NCBI GenBank assembly: GCA_001414345.1
Contig: LLCB01000030.1
Coordinates: 186,001 to 250,000 of the forward strand
DNA: 64,000 bases
Direction: 5' to 3'
Origin: Hymenoscyphus infarciens
Taxonomy: Eukaryota; Ascomycota; Leotiomycetes; Helotiales; Helotiaceae
The position numbers and the translations under genes are program-made. A model generated the notes under the pieces. The model did no database searches, was not told the DNA's origin, and worked only from the letters and a program-made list of their open reading frames with translations. This document shows positions 24,917 through 37,685 of the stretch, in pieces; the first letter of the stretch is position 1, and each line of letters starts with the position of its first letter.

Positions 24917-26400
24917 CTACCAATAGGCCTCAATCTGTCTCAAGTCATCAACGAGTGCAGATGGATTCTCCAAGGCTGGGAAATGCCCCCCGAAATCGTG
25001 ATCTAAGATCTTGTTAGTACGAGAATGGAAGATGGGGTGAACCTCAAGGAGTGAGAAGTAACGACAAAAGAAAATACTCACAATTATATCGGACCAGATT
25101 TCCAACCGACGCGACCAAATCTTCGACCCAGAAGACTGTATTGTACTTGAAAGAGCCAAAAAACATAGGTGCATCTGTCCGTGCTTTGGTGTAGCTTGAT
25201 TTGATTGCATTGGCGTTCTCAGCGTACGTGAAAACGGAAGAGACAAATGACTTTGACAAAAAGTATAGAGAAACTTGGAGGAGTATCGCGTTGTGTGTCA
25301 GGGCAGATGGTCGTGTCCCTGCCCGTGGATCGGACCCTTCGCATTCTTAGTTAGGGTATGATCGAGTGATTGGGGACAATGCAAACATACACTCGATGTA
25401 TTTCTCCCCTATCCAAGCCAATTGTCCAACGGGGTTATCATATAGAGCAAGCCCTATGGTGTTAGGCTGTTCAAGAAGTTAGTTGAGAAGCGTCTAAAAC
25501 AGGCATGGTCATCGAAGGCTTACCTTTGTTATCTGTAAAGAATAATAGGCGTTCCCGGTAGCCGTGAATTGTGTGAAATAATTGTTCCTGAATTCCTCTT
25601 CTGGGGTGAGGGTGATGTTCCGCGCAGCAATGTCGGCTGGTCCAAAAGGAAGGAAAGGTACGCCTACAAGATGAACTGCGCGGTTTGTCGTGTTGAAGTT
25701 GTCGTACATACTGTATGCTATGAAGGCGCCCCAGTCTGTTCCATGGGCAGCATATGTTTTATACCCAAGGACGTCTGTCATCAGGGTATTGAAGATCCGG
25801 GCTGTATCGTCCATTGTCCAGTTGGCTGGTGGTGCACTAGAAAATGCGAAGCCTGGTAGCGAGGGAATTACCACGTCAAAAGATACGCTCGAGTTCGATT
25901 TGTTGATGGATCCAGCGGTTAGAGGGTCGATTATTGGCAGAAACTCGATGAAAGATCCCGGCCATCCATGATTTAGAATGAGGGGGATCGCCTTCGGGCT
26001 GCGTGCTTTTTTGTGGAGGAAATGCACCGTTATGCCTTCGATAACGGTGGTAAATTGTGGATACCTTTTTTATGTTAGCTAGTGAGCGCATCGGTAAGGT
26101 TATTGGAGATATTTCTGGTGGCGGGTAGACTGACTTGTTCAGGGCAGCTTGCTCAGCTCTCCAGTCAAAGGAACCGGTCCATTCTTGCTTGAGTGACTTC
26201 AAAATACCAAGATCAATCCCCAGTGTTTCTCCCACTCCTGGGTAGGGATCATGGTCGGGCAGCTGGGCTTGGTTGACCAGACTGAGCATTCGCGAAGGGC
26301 TCAGATGGACCTCAAACTTCGCTACAGAGGGATTGGCAGCAATCGCTCTGTGGCTCGCCAGGAGTCCCACCAGAACATGGAGGGGGGTTCTGAAATACAT
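24917..26400 (-). CDS. Secreted epoxide hydrolase (microsomal EH-like alpha/beta hydrolase)
   Basis: Exons 26400-26135, 26064-25524, 25466-25391, 25336-25082 and 25002-24917 join to 407 residues. A hydrophobic N-terminus (LHVLVGLLASHRAIAA) looks like a signal peptide. The N-terminal EH domain (SLKQEWTGSFDWR, LNKYPQFTT) precedes the oxyanion motif HGWPGSFIEF, the nucleophile motif HGTDWGAFIAY (Asp), the lid region YYSLQITK/PNTIGLALYDNP, KYIEWSDP, and the catalytic His motif GGHFPALENP. All catalytic landmarks are present. These enzymes open epoxides to diols; beside P450s they commonly process epoxidised intermediates. The intron choices are supported by exact restoration of family motifs at each junction (LNK/YPQF, IEW/SDP, RYNY/HDFGGHF). 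Confidence 0.92.
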
Positions 26401-29029
26401 CCCTCGGCATAAACACGATCGAGGTGCGATAACTTGTTAGCGAACCATATGGGTGCCCTTATTTATATAAGGGTACAAAAGACATGCTACAGCCCCGCAC
26501 CGACCTCGTGTCTACATATTAATCAAAACCGGGGGTTTGGGTTCGAGCTCGTGGCTCTTACGCCGTCCGTACACCTGCGTACATTTTCATCACAACGTGG
26601 CAATTTGCATATCTTACTTGGTACGAATGGAACCATTCTTCTCAGTCATCTCATTCACTCAAATTCAACAGGAATCTAAAAATACTAATATTGCCACACC
26701 CTTGCGAGGGGAAGCGACAAAGGTAAGATTACTTCGACAAGGAACGGCTTTTCCGCCACCTTCCTATCTAGCCTATTGCCCCGCTACCATGCAGCAACAA
26801 TGCAGCCCTGCCACGAGTACGAGTACTCTGTAGATCATTGTCAGCTTACTTTTCCCAATTGGAAAGAACTCGATGTCTTCTGGAGTAATTTGGCGAACTT
26901 GACTTAAACCTGCCCGAGTGGGAAAAGACCTTTGCCCGTCCCGCCATCGCATCTTCAATAATTGCAATTCTCCGCCTTCAGCTATCCCGTTTCAATCTTA
27001 CATTGTACAAAATATGATCAAGAGATGTTCAATACGATGCATCAAAGAGACATCACATAGTACCTTATTTGTTTGTTCTTCCGGGAAATCTGAGCACCGA
27101 GCAGTGGATCGATTCTTCGAAGGTTGATCATGCAGTTGGGGGAAATATCGAGGTTAAACTCGTGGGGAGGGATATCATGGAATAAGCTAACTGAGACATG
27201 GCATACGCTTGGAGGCGTCTTCGATGCTACGCTGCTCCTTGAGCAGGTAAACAACCACAGCTTCACGCGGCTTCCATTAATTCAATTAATTTTCTGCAAG
27301 TGTGCTTCAATTGGGAATTTGTATGATACTAGGTCACATTCATTGCATACACTATTTCGTATGATGATTCCTAACAACGACTCTATGAGCAGCAAGAGCT
27401 CCTCCTCCAGTCCTCATTCCTCATTCCAGTTCAAATTGACCCAAAACCTCAGCCGTGACCTATACTTCTTCTTTCCCTTTCACAGGTCTCGGTCTTGGCC
27501 CTTTTGGATGCAAATCGGGTTTTTTCAACGCCTCCTCCATTTCTCGCTTCGTGGACTTCGGATTATGAGAACTGGTAAATTTTTTATCAGGATCCCTCGG
27601 ACCGTTCGGACCAGGGAAATCGATACACTCGAAGGCTTTCTGCTTGCATCTATGGCAGGGAATGGTGGGTGTGTCACGAAGAGAACATCGTTCGTGGATG
27701 CTGATGGATGTCAATAAATTATTTCGGGCGGTAGAGGAGTTGTAGCGTACTAGTAACACGGGAGGCATCCTCTCCGCGAGTTTTTCATAGGGTCAGGTCC
27801 AGAAGAAGCATTTCCCACGCTTCCTTCTTTGGCTTTTTCGTTTGCACCCGTATTTTCCCCGCTATTTGTTTCATTTTGTTTCTGGTTAGTCAGAGGTTGG
27901 GGTACGAGTCCTGTTGATTTTTCCATTTTTTAAGCCAGAAACGGGAATGTGAGAGTACTTTCGTTGGTGTTGTGTTATAAAGCGCGTCAACTTTTATTTA
28001 ATACCAAGATGACCGATTCACTCATCTGTTGTCATGGCGGATCTGCTAACAACTTGTTGGCCCGATATCACGACAAATAAGTAGCAACCTTCAAACCGCT
28101 CTTAGCAAACCACTCTGGGTGGAAGATTCTCATATTCTCATGTCACAGTCCTCTTTTGTACCCCTTGGCCACCCCGTTAAATCTAAGCGAGAAAAATATG
28201 TTTATCAAGTAGCCATTGTTTTATATCTGCTCAATGCGTATTATTCCAAAATTCCTAGGAGAAGAGTGGCCGAAAAGCACGGTGTATTACACAACCAGTG
28301 GCCAACTTCAATACCCCAAGTGACTTTAGAGAGTAGCAGGGAAAATTTATTTTAGCAGAACTACAAAGAGATGAATTTATTAGTATTTTAGGTACTAGGG
28401 TGAGAGTCCTGCAGGTGTTATAGTTCATAAGCCAATTTTGAAAACCCCTCATGACCACTTCCGATGCCCAATGGGTTGTTTGGTGTTAAGCGACGTCTTT
28501 TTTGCATTGACTCAAGGGATTTTCAATTTCCAGTCAAAGGGTCGTCCTGTTTTTGTCTTTTTGTCTTTTGGGCGATTTCGATCTCACTAGCATATTTGTG
28601 AGAATTGAGTATGTGTGTGTAATGGGTTCTAGTAAGCTTGGTATAACTAAAAGTATAAATTCTCAAAAAAAAATTCCAAACCCTCAAACCTTTCATCTTC
28701 TTGCGCGCGCCAAATCTTATTTAGTGTACCAAACACAGAATATTAACAGTAGACTTCCACTCTTCTTGCTTTATGAGGGGAACAATTCCATCTCCATACA
28801 AGCGTAATCACTCTCCTCAGACTTTAAAGCAGTTGGTAACAGTTAAATTTAGCCTCCGCAACATTCAATCTTTTAATTGGTCGTGGAAAAATACCCAGAG
28901 CTATCTGCTATACTCGCACGAAGAAGTTAAGTGCCACGAGATTTTCATAGCACCGGAGTTTGGTTGTTTGCTTCAGTGGAAAGCCTTAACGACTATTGGG
29001 GGGAGTGTGGGGATAGATTAAAAGAGACT
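26401..29029. other. Gene-poor interval after the cluster
   Basis: A TATA-like CCTTATATAAAT (minus strand, 26461-26472) lies 61-72 bases upstream of the epoxide hydrolase ATG. Beyond it I see no confident gene. A 102-codon minus frame at 27460-27768 contains CHRCKQKAFEC, which resembles half of a Zn cluster, but it lacks support elsewhere. Other open frames (27124-27717 plus, 197 codons) have no family features and overlap it. Confidence 0.5.
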
Positions 29030-30600
29030 GTTTAATATAATTTTTTTAATCTTTGTAACATAGATTAATTTATAGATAGGAACTACGAAGAACCACTGCT
29101 TCCTATTATGTTTTACCTCTTTAAAGATACTAAAAGGGAAATAAAAAACCTTTTAAAACTATCCTAATAGTATTAAAGTTTGTAGTAGACGGTACTAATA
29201 TGTAGCTAAAAGGGGACTAGGCTAGTGTAGTCGATAGTATTATACTACTATAATATATTGTTAGAAACCTACTTTAATATATACTATTTATATTATTTAA
29301 ATATACTAATATCTAATAATATTATTCTTTATATTATTAGTATTTTAATTAATATTATAATAATATTACGATATTACTAAGTATGCTAAGAACTTTGAAT
29401 TCTTAATTAATTTAGGTAATTCTTTTTTATAAAAATAGAGTATCTTAAAATATAAAGAAGTAATAGTAGTCTTATAATACTTTAAGTATTATAAATTATT
29501 ATATAATAAGAAGAAATACTTAAGTAGAAACTGCTTTATAAACTATACTTAATTAGTATACTTTAAGTAGAGTTTTAGATATATAAGTTTTTAAATAATA
29601 TACTATATAATATTATAATATTACTATAGTACTATACTTTAGAAATACTTATTATAATAATACTATCGACTATACTAGACTAGATAGAGTTTTAAGTTAA
29701 GATATATATTATTTTAAACGTTATAAAAGCTAAAATTTTAATAGAGATAATAAAACATATCTAGAAATCTATTAGTAAACGAAAAGAGAAGAAAGTAGAA
29801 TTAGTATAAGAGTTATACTAGATTTTTAAATACTTTTAAATCTAGTACTATAATAGAGAAGTTTAGACTTCTAAAGTCTTATATATATATTATAGTTTTT
29901 AAAATAATAATATTACTAAAGTTATAATTACTAGTAGAGTATATAATATTCTAGATAATATACTTTATAATTAATATAAAAGAGAAAAAAGTATAATAGA
30001 TAATATAAGTTAAAAAAATATAAGAGTCTTTTAATCAAATATAATAATATTATTTAAGCTAGATAGTTCACTCTTAATTATTAGTTAATTACTAATATAG
30101 TAGTAATTATTCTTAAAAACTTAGATAAATTAAAGAAGCGTTTAAGCTAAAACTAAATAAATAAGTAGCTAAAAAGTTAGTAGAAGAAAGATAGATATTT
30201 AATATACTAATCTACTTTAAAAGATTATAAAATAAAATCTAGAATAAGAGTATCTAGAATAAAAGTATTTTATTATATAATATATAGAATATAAATAAGA
30301 AAGAATTCTATATAAAGTAGATAAAAATTACTATAATAGTAATAAGTAAATATTATAAAGAGATATAAGTATCTAATAAATTAAGAAATCTTTACTTAGT
30401 AAATCCTCGCTTTATATTAATAAGTCTATAAATAGAGAGTTAGTATTAGTTATTAGAAATATTATACTATTAATAGTTTTTAGTTATACTAAGAAAGCTA
30501 TATATATATTATAAAAAACTTTTAGTTACTAGATCTACTATTAGTATATACTTTTCTCTATATAAAAGTTTTTTATAATATAATAGTTTTAAGTTTTTCT
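29030..30600. mobile_element. AT-rich RIP island, probable DNA-transposon relic
   Basis: Composition changes sharply at about 29030 and returns to normal at about 30600. All frames are full of stops and dinucleotides TA/AT dominate, as in the other RIP islands. The two ends carry weakly matching inverted sequence (ACTGTTTAATATAA near 29031; ACTATTATATTATA on the opposite strand near 30580). No transposase motif could be read with confidence, so the type is open. Confidence 0.45.
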
Positions 30601-31015
30601 ATTCATCTCGTGATTCAAGCGAGGTTTATAGAATTAACATAGACTAATAGGTATTTAAGAGTGAAGATAGCTTGTATTCTGCAACGGCGCTAGGGCGTGG
30701 CTGGTGAAGGCGCTATTGGTCATGTGACATGTCGTCACTCTCTAAAGTAACTCAAAGTGATGAAACCAATGGAACAGCTGAAAATTTCCGTCAGCAGAAG
30801 AAAAATTAAGTATCAGAAATCGGCGGTGAAGTAAAACCCAATTGCTGGTTTCCTATTATCTTGGCGCTTATGCGATTCTCCGCCAGCTGTGCACAGCCAC
30901 AGCAGATCATCCTCAGCTCAGCATAATTTCATTACGACTCCAATATACACATACTTAAACTCTTTCCATCTCTCTACAACCTCAACTCAAAGCATCACTT
31001 CAGGAACAGATCAAA

Positions 31016-32466
31016 ATGCAGCAGAGAGAATCTCATAAAAAATCCCGAAAAGGATGTCAGAGTTGCAAAAAACGGCATGTAAAAGCACGTGTTTTCCCTT
31101 ATTTCAATTGGAATGTGTCAAAGAGCTAACACCAAAAACAGTGTGATGAGCAGGGACCGCCATGCGCAAATTGTGTCGTTCGAAAGACCGAATGTGTCTA
31201 TCAATCAGCTTCAGAAATCCAGAAGAACAAGAAGACGGTACTGGCAAGACGTCCTAAACGGATAAAACCCGCGCCTGAAATTAGCCAAGAATCATCATCT
31301 CAAGCTTCCAGTACACCCTCAAAGATTGCTCTATTTACAAATCCACCCTCGTTTTCTCTGAGTCCTTCGCCGGTAGCGTTTTCAAGTACGCTTCAGGAGG
31401 AGAGGTTACTTGAGTAAGCAAAAACAAGGCATCCTTTCGGAAAAGTTGACTGATTTATTCTAGATTGGAATTGCTGCATCGATGGTCAACAAGGACGTTT
31501 ACGGGCATGTGTTCCGTCCCCGAAGATGGATATTACCTACAAACATATCTCCCCCAAGCCGGTCTTCGCACGGGCTACCTGATGAATGGTATATTTGCCA
31601 TGGCAAGCATAGACATTGCTCTCTCCTCCTCAGGTGTACCCGCAACAAAAGCAAAATATTTTCGCATCGCGCTTCAATATTGCAATAAAGCCACGGCTGA
31701 ATTTCGCCTCCATCTACAAAATATCCATCAAGAAAACCTGCATTTGTTGTATTACTTCGCAATGTTGGCTGCAGTGTTCAATTTCGCAACTTCGTTCGAG
31801 GTGAAGGATACTCTTGAGAGGATGGATACCGCGTTTGATATGCTGTTGGGGGCTACCAACATTGCGATGGTGAATATTAAATGGCTTCTGGATAGTCCTT
31901 CTTCCATTAGAGATGTGGCTAATGATGTCACATCCGAGTTGTTGAAGGGAGGTCATCCCTTTGATAATGTTGATCTGGAGGCGAAGAGAGCATTGGAATG
32001 CGCCTCCTCTGTTTGGCGGGAGCTTTTTAGACCTACCATTTCAGACAGTGAGTTGGGGGAGGTTGGAGAGGAACCTATCTCTAGCCCTGGAGAGGGTGAC
32101 GAACAGTACTATGAAGTCGTTATCAAGCAATTGAAACATTGTTTTGCGGAGGATGCCAGGGATAAGATTAAATTTTACTGCTTTAGTCTGGTATCGCTGG
32201 CGGGTGGGAGGTTTCTGAAAGATGTAAAGAGACGTGTGCCGATGGCGTTGTTCCTTGAAATGTATCTTGCGGTTCTTCTGGATAGAGCGTCTAGAGATCC
32301 GATGGCTTGGTGGGCAGATGATGTGGGGAAAGATATGGTCAATCAAATTTCAAGGATGCTTCAGGACTCTCCGATTGCTCACATTCTGGAAGGACAGGAG
32401 GCTATTTTTTGGGCTCGACAGCAAGTTGGCCTGCCAGGTTTGATTTGGGATTTGGGAACACAATGA
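31016..32466 (+). CDS. Zn2Cys6 fungal transcription factor
   Basis: Exons 31016-31084, 31142-31413 and 31464-32466 give 447 residues. The DNA-binding domain is at residues about 13-40: GCQSCKKRHVK joined to CDEQGPPCANCVVRKTEC, a standard six-cysteine cluster. The first intron (31085-31141) separates the second and third cysteines and appears to begin GC (GCACGT) rather than GT, with branch GCTAAC and acceptor ACAG; using a GT nearby breaks the frame or deletes two linker residues. The linker is basic and Ser/Pro-rich. The rest (LELLHRWSTRTFTGM..., GIFAMASIDIALSS) resembles the UPC2/sterol-regulator-like class of fungal TFs. It is nuclear by family. It is 4.6 kb from the metabolite genes across a repeat island, so a cluster role is only a possibility. 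Confidence 0.88.
31085..31141 (+). other. Probable GC-AG intron within the Zn2Cys6 motif
   Basis: 57 nt, GCACGT...CTAACACCAAAAACAG. Only this splice gives the canonical C-x2-C-x6-C spacing. A single T to C change from the strong donor GTACGT would explain it. Confidence 0.6.
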
Positions 32467-32622
32467 GAATGAATATTCTTGCTGAAAATGGAAGGATTTT
32501 TCTCCAAGTCTGCCGGTCGGACTTTTAAATGGCAACGAGTCAGTTATTAATACATAAAAGAATAGAAAATGTTAACACATGAATTGTCAGAGCCACTCCC
32601 ACCAAAAAAGCCGCTTTTCTCC

Positions 32623-34482
32623 TCACACCAACCATCGACGACCAACAACCGGAAGAGAAGCCTTCGAAGTTGTTTTCGGAATAGACATAGCTTTCCCAAG
32701 AGCCTTCTCAATCACATCCGTCCAAGTGACATTCGAATATGGCGACTTGTCAACCTCACAAACTTTCCCTTTCTTAGGCATAGTACCATTCAACCAAAAA
32801 GCGGAAGTAACACCCAAAGTACAAGCCGAAGGCAGAGCCACAGAAGCATGCTACAAAATTCAACATATCAGCAAGAACGATTTGGCGAATTGGGAAGGTT
32901 CTACTTACACCATACCCATTGATCTCCATAACAACACTGTCTTGAAAAGTCGAACTCAGATTATAAGCCGAAGCAAGGGGTGTAAAAGCATCATGAGTAT
33001 TTCCAAGAATAAGGATCGGCTTCTCAGTCTTGACATGGAAGTCACCTTGATAAATTTCCTTGGCTGGCATCTTCCATTGAGCACACGTCGAACTGATTGC
33101 CGGCGTAATATCGCCAACAATTCTGCTTGTCCCGATTAATTTCTTCATTTCTGGGAGGATGTTATCGTATGAAGATTCTCGGAACGTTCTATCACCGCAA
33201 TGGATCCCGAAAGCAGCCATAGCACCAGCCGCCGCCGCAGCTGTTGGCGTAATTAGAGGTGTGTTACCAAAGGCAGCTTTTAAAGCTTCGCTGTTGCCAG
33301 TGTGTAAAAGGGCTAGAAATGCGGTTAATTCGGGCCATCTTCCAGTGCCGTACAAAGCCTCTTGTATCGTTACCTTCATGGTGGTATAGTCGAGAAAATA
33401 GTTGCCTACGGCGATGGGCCTGTATTTGAGCGTTTCGATGAGATCCCAGGTAGCTTGTTCTAGTTGGGCGGCTGTTGTATTTGCTTGTGCTAAGACACAT
33501 TTTTGGGGATCCTTGACGCAAGAGGTGAAGATGCCTGAGAATGAATCATCAGACAAAGCCCACTCCTCAAAATCCCTGTTTATCGTTGTTAGTGAAAGAA
33601 AAGGTTGCATCTCCTGGAAGAAATTTACGCTGCAGCATGGTAATACTGATGAGGGTTCTGAACCGCATCCAAAACCATCTTATCAATCCGCTCCGGGAAC
33701 ATCGCAGCAACTGTAGCTCCTAAAACAGTTCCATACGAGAAGCCCCAGTATCGCAATTTCCCGTCTTCGCCAAGTGCATCAACAACACTAATCAAATCTC
33801 TAGCAACAAAGGCTGTACCGATGAGAGATCCGGTTTCGTTGGCATTCTGGTAACAGGCATTAGAGTAGATTTCTCCCTTGGCCCAAAGTCTTCCCAGTGC
33901 TGTGTCCGACGAGTTTCCCAGTGTTTGATCGCTGAAAAGGGTGGCTGCCTCAAGGTCGTTGGAGACGCACGAGAAGGGTAGGGTCTTCCCTGTTCCGCTG
34001 TTATTTTAAAGAGTGTTAGTTTATTTTCTTCTGATGCGTAAAGGATTTCTGAATGAGTTCGCACCGTGGATCAAAAGCCATCACATCATAAACACCACCA
34101 GTAAGCCTATACCAAATCAGCTTTTCCCTTCTCCGAAGTTTATCTCACTGGTAGGAAGGAGCTTTACTCACGCCTGCAAAACCAACCCCAAACTCGCCAA
34201 ATCTTTCCGTACAGTAAGACCGGGACCCCCAAAATTAACCAGAACACTCCCCCTCGAAGGCTTCATAAGAGATGGAACCCTAAGTAACTCCAAATTCAAC
34301 GTCTTGGTGGAATTTGGTTCCGTGTAATCCAGAGGGACATCTATAGCACTACACTCCACCGGCACAGGATTTCCGCTGATTTCCGTGGTATTACATGCGC
34401 CCCATTGGAGTTTGGTGGGTGCGCATGAGGAGGAACTGACAACTGCCAGAAGCAAAATTTGCAGGAAAAGTCGTGAAAGCAT
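32623..34482 (-). CDS. Secreted TAP-like serine peptidase (S33 alpha/beta hydrolase)
   Basis: Exons 34482-34172, 34106-34065, 33997-33629, 33575-32909, 32850-32623 give 538 residues. A signal peptide ([17 protein letters not shown]) is followed by the family opening LQWGACN and VPLDYTEPN, the oxyanion segment VNFGGPG, FDPRGTG, the nucleophile elbow [11 protein letters not shown] (Ser), the Asp segment [11 protein letters not shown], and the His segment GYGHAS created by the last splice. A C-terminal [15 protein letters not shown] matches the TAP C-terminal domain. Family members release tripeptides or hydrolyse esters extracellularly. The start at 34482 was chosen over an upstream ATG because the signal peptide begins there. 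It is convergent with the Zn2Cys6 gene (156 bases between stops). Confidence 0.9.
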
Positions 34483-35600
34483 TTTAGAAAGAGGAAGAGA
34501 GGGTAGGGATGAAAAATAAATGCAAGTGTACTGAAAATGGTTGAAGAGGATACAGTATAAAAGATATTGCAACTTGTTTTTATATATTCATACTTACACT
34601 ACAAATTGTATGTACATATACGCGTATTTCTCAACCATAACCATCAGATGCTAGGATTTGGCGATGCTAAGGTTAGGGTTCCCTTCCCCAGCTTAACCCT
34701 CCCATTATGGATTGACAAGGCTTCTCATCCTCTACTCTTAGGTGAGGGCAAAGCTTCCATCTGATTGGGAAGGAATGATTTTCCAAGCAAACGGGAAGCA
34801 GAATGGCTGTAACATGACGCATTTAACTTAATAAGACCTCTCAGCCTCATAATCACCCCTATCCGTGCGCGGGGGTTTAGCACCAAGATTATACCCAGTC
34901 TCCCGGTAGACAAATATAAGTGACACTATTACTTCTGTTCACGAGAAGTACTAACGCTCCTATCTCGACGTAAACAAGCTAAACATTTTCTAGACTTAGG
35001 AATATGGTTAATTATAACTTTATGCATCCATTTATATTCTTATTATATTTTTAGAAGTACTTGTTGTTGATTTATTATATAGCCTATCGGGAGCTAGTAA
35101 AGATGGGGGAAAGTCTAGTTAACCTTAAACCAACATGCTACTATCAAAAAGAAATTATCAACCTGTAAGTTACAAATACTGGAATCCATAAGTTGAGAAG
35201 TGGTAAGTAAGTCGATAGAACCTTCAAGGGTCTAGCGTATCGTTGATTTGACATGTAAACAGAAAGGTTGGAAACCGGTTCATCATCAACCTGTCCTCAC
35301 ATATCCAACACCAAACAGAAGAGAAGAAAATCGCACAAGACCGTGCAAATCAACTCTCCGCTGCGGTCATACGAAAACATCATGACGACATGCAGATACG
35401 CGTATTTTCAAGCCTCGGGGAAGGAAAAAGAAAGAAAGCAAGAAATGCGAAAACGGAACGGAGGTAGCTCTCGCCCGCCAAGGCTAAGCGAAGTACACAG
35501 CCCACCTTTTTTCATTGGCTGATGGGAACGCGGAAATACTCACGCTTACTATACTATCTACAACCGACTAATCGCTCGGACCTGCCTCACCTAATCCGCT
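34483..35600. other. Intergenic region after the peptidase
   Basis: No gene supported. An 84-codon plus frame at 35268-35522 has no family features. Composition is normal until about 35600, where the next AT-rich island begins. Confidence 0.5.
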
Positions 35601-36478
35601 TCGCGTAGTAGGTGAGGGAACGTAATACGTCGATTCTAGTAATACGTCGATATCTTTTAATACCTGAACTCTCTATATTTAAGAATATATAGAAAATTAT
35701 AATACTTTATTAATACTTACTATAAAGACTAATATCTTAATAAGTACTTATTAAATACTTTTCTAAGAGAAAAAATACCTACTCTATTAGATATTCTAGG
35801 CGTTATAGCGAGGTAAGATATACTTAGCTAAGAAATCACTTTTATACTAATTTAATACTATAGACATTTTAGACTCAAAAATGTTTCTATTATCTTCTTA
35901 GTATTCTCTCGCGCGTATATTCGAATTCGTTTTATATCTAATATAGTTATAAATATATTAAATAGAATAATATTTTTATAAAGTTACTATATCTAATCTA
36001 AGAATAGAGAAGAAGCTATTATTCCTCTACTAAAACTATTTAATCTAATATAGCGAATAACTAACTACCTACTTCTTAATAAAAGTAATAAGAGATTAAA
36101 TAATAATACTATATTAGAACCTAGCGAGCGTTCTTATTAGATAAGATACTATTCGCTTCGTTATTTAAAGAATAGCTTAAACTACTAAAATACTAAATTA
36201 CTATAAATAATAAATAAAATAACTTCTAAAGAAGTAAATTAAGAAAGAGAAAAATCAACGTAGCTATTACTAGAACTTATCTCTTATATTTCTACTCTTT
36301 AATACTAAGAACCTACTATAATACTCTCTTAATATAAAGTAAGCTAGTATTAAACTACGCTTTTAACTATTCTTTTATTAGTATTATAAATAGAAGTTTA
36401 ACTTAGTAAAAGCTATTTCTAAAGTTAAAAGAAAGTTATTAAATATAAAAGATAAGTCTAGATATAAAGCTTAGAATA

Positions 36479-36482
36479 AAAA

Positions 36483-36522
<40 letters not shown>

Positions 36523-36530
36523 GATTCTAA
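36479..36530 (+). repeat. GAAA microsatellite
   Basis: About eleven AAAG/GAAA units in a row within the AT-rich island. Confidence 0.9.
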
Positions 36531-37604
36531 TTCTCTTTAGAAACTCTTATTATAAAACCTAGTTTCCTAAATATAACTTCTTTCTATTATTTCTAATAAA
36601 GAAGAATAAAATATAATCTAAATTCTTATAAAGATAATTAAGTAAGTTTAGTATAACTTTCGTTCTTATAACTAATATAGCGATTATAGAAGCTATATCG
36701 AGAGTATAAAATAAGCAAAGTAAGATTAAAATAGATACTTGATTTCTTAGAACTATAAAGAAGAGTATAAGACTTTATATACTATACTCCTCGCTTAAAA
36801 GATGAGATTATTAGATAATTCTTTATCTATTCTATCTTTGTCTTATAATAACTAAGTAACTACTTTAACTAAGTAAGTAAGTATAAGTTAAAGCGAGCGT
36901 GTAGTTTAGTAACTAGTTCTTAAGTATCTATCTACTTTACTTATTCTCTTCTCTTAAAAGTAAATAATATACTTACTTTTCTTCTTATTTATAAAAGTTA
37001 GAAATTTTCTAGAATTAGAAATAGAATTAGAAGACTTAGAAAGTATTATAGTATTTATTAAATTATTGTAATATATCCTATATTATTAAAAAAGTAATAA
37101 TAATCGATAGATATTAGGTTTTTAGCACTAGTATCTTATAGTACTAAATAGATATTATATAACTTATAACTTCTTTTTAAAAATCTACTTTAAAAAGTTA
37201 TTATATAAATTCTAAAATAGTATAAAGAACTTATAATAAGAAGTATAGTTTATAAATTATTAGAAGTTACTATTTTAATATTAAAGTTATATAACTTTAG
37301 CTTTATTTTTAGAAAATACTAAGACTAAGTATTCTATTAGCTCTTAGCTAGAGAAACTATTATTCTCTAGATTAATAATTTTTCTACTAATAATTAATAT
37401 ATATTATAAGTTATTCTTAGAACTCTAATATCAATTAAATTATTTAATATAATATAATAAATATCGTAGATCTTATATTACTAGTAAGATCGCTCTCTAA
37501 GTCTAATTTTATATAATTTATTAATATCTAAGATATATATTTTAAAATAGATTCTAGTAGATCTATATAAAGTAAACCTAGGCTTATAACTTTTATATAT
37601 AAAA

Positions 37605-37685
37605 AGTTGATTTAAAATACGCTAAGAAGCTTTATATTTAGAAATAAAGACTCTACTATATATATAGAGAGAATAAAGTATTATA
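37605..37685 (+). repeat. Solo LTR-like fragment related to the 57.1-kb element
   Basis: Contains GCTAAGAAGCTTTATATTTA and following ACTCTACTATATATATAGAG, matching the terminal repeats at 57136-57249 and 57894-58005. It has no partner nearby, so may be a solo LTR. Confidence 0.5.

Noticed and set aside
27124..27717. 197-codon plus frame
   Set aside because: Low-complexity Ser/Phe-rich with no family hallmark, overlapped by an equally weak minus frame.
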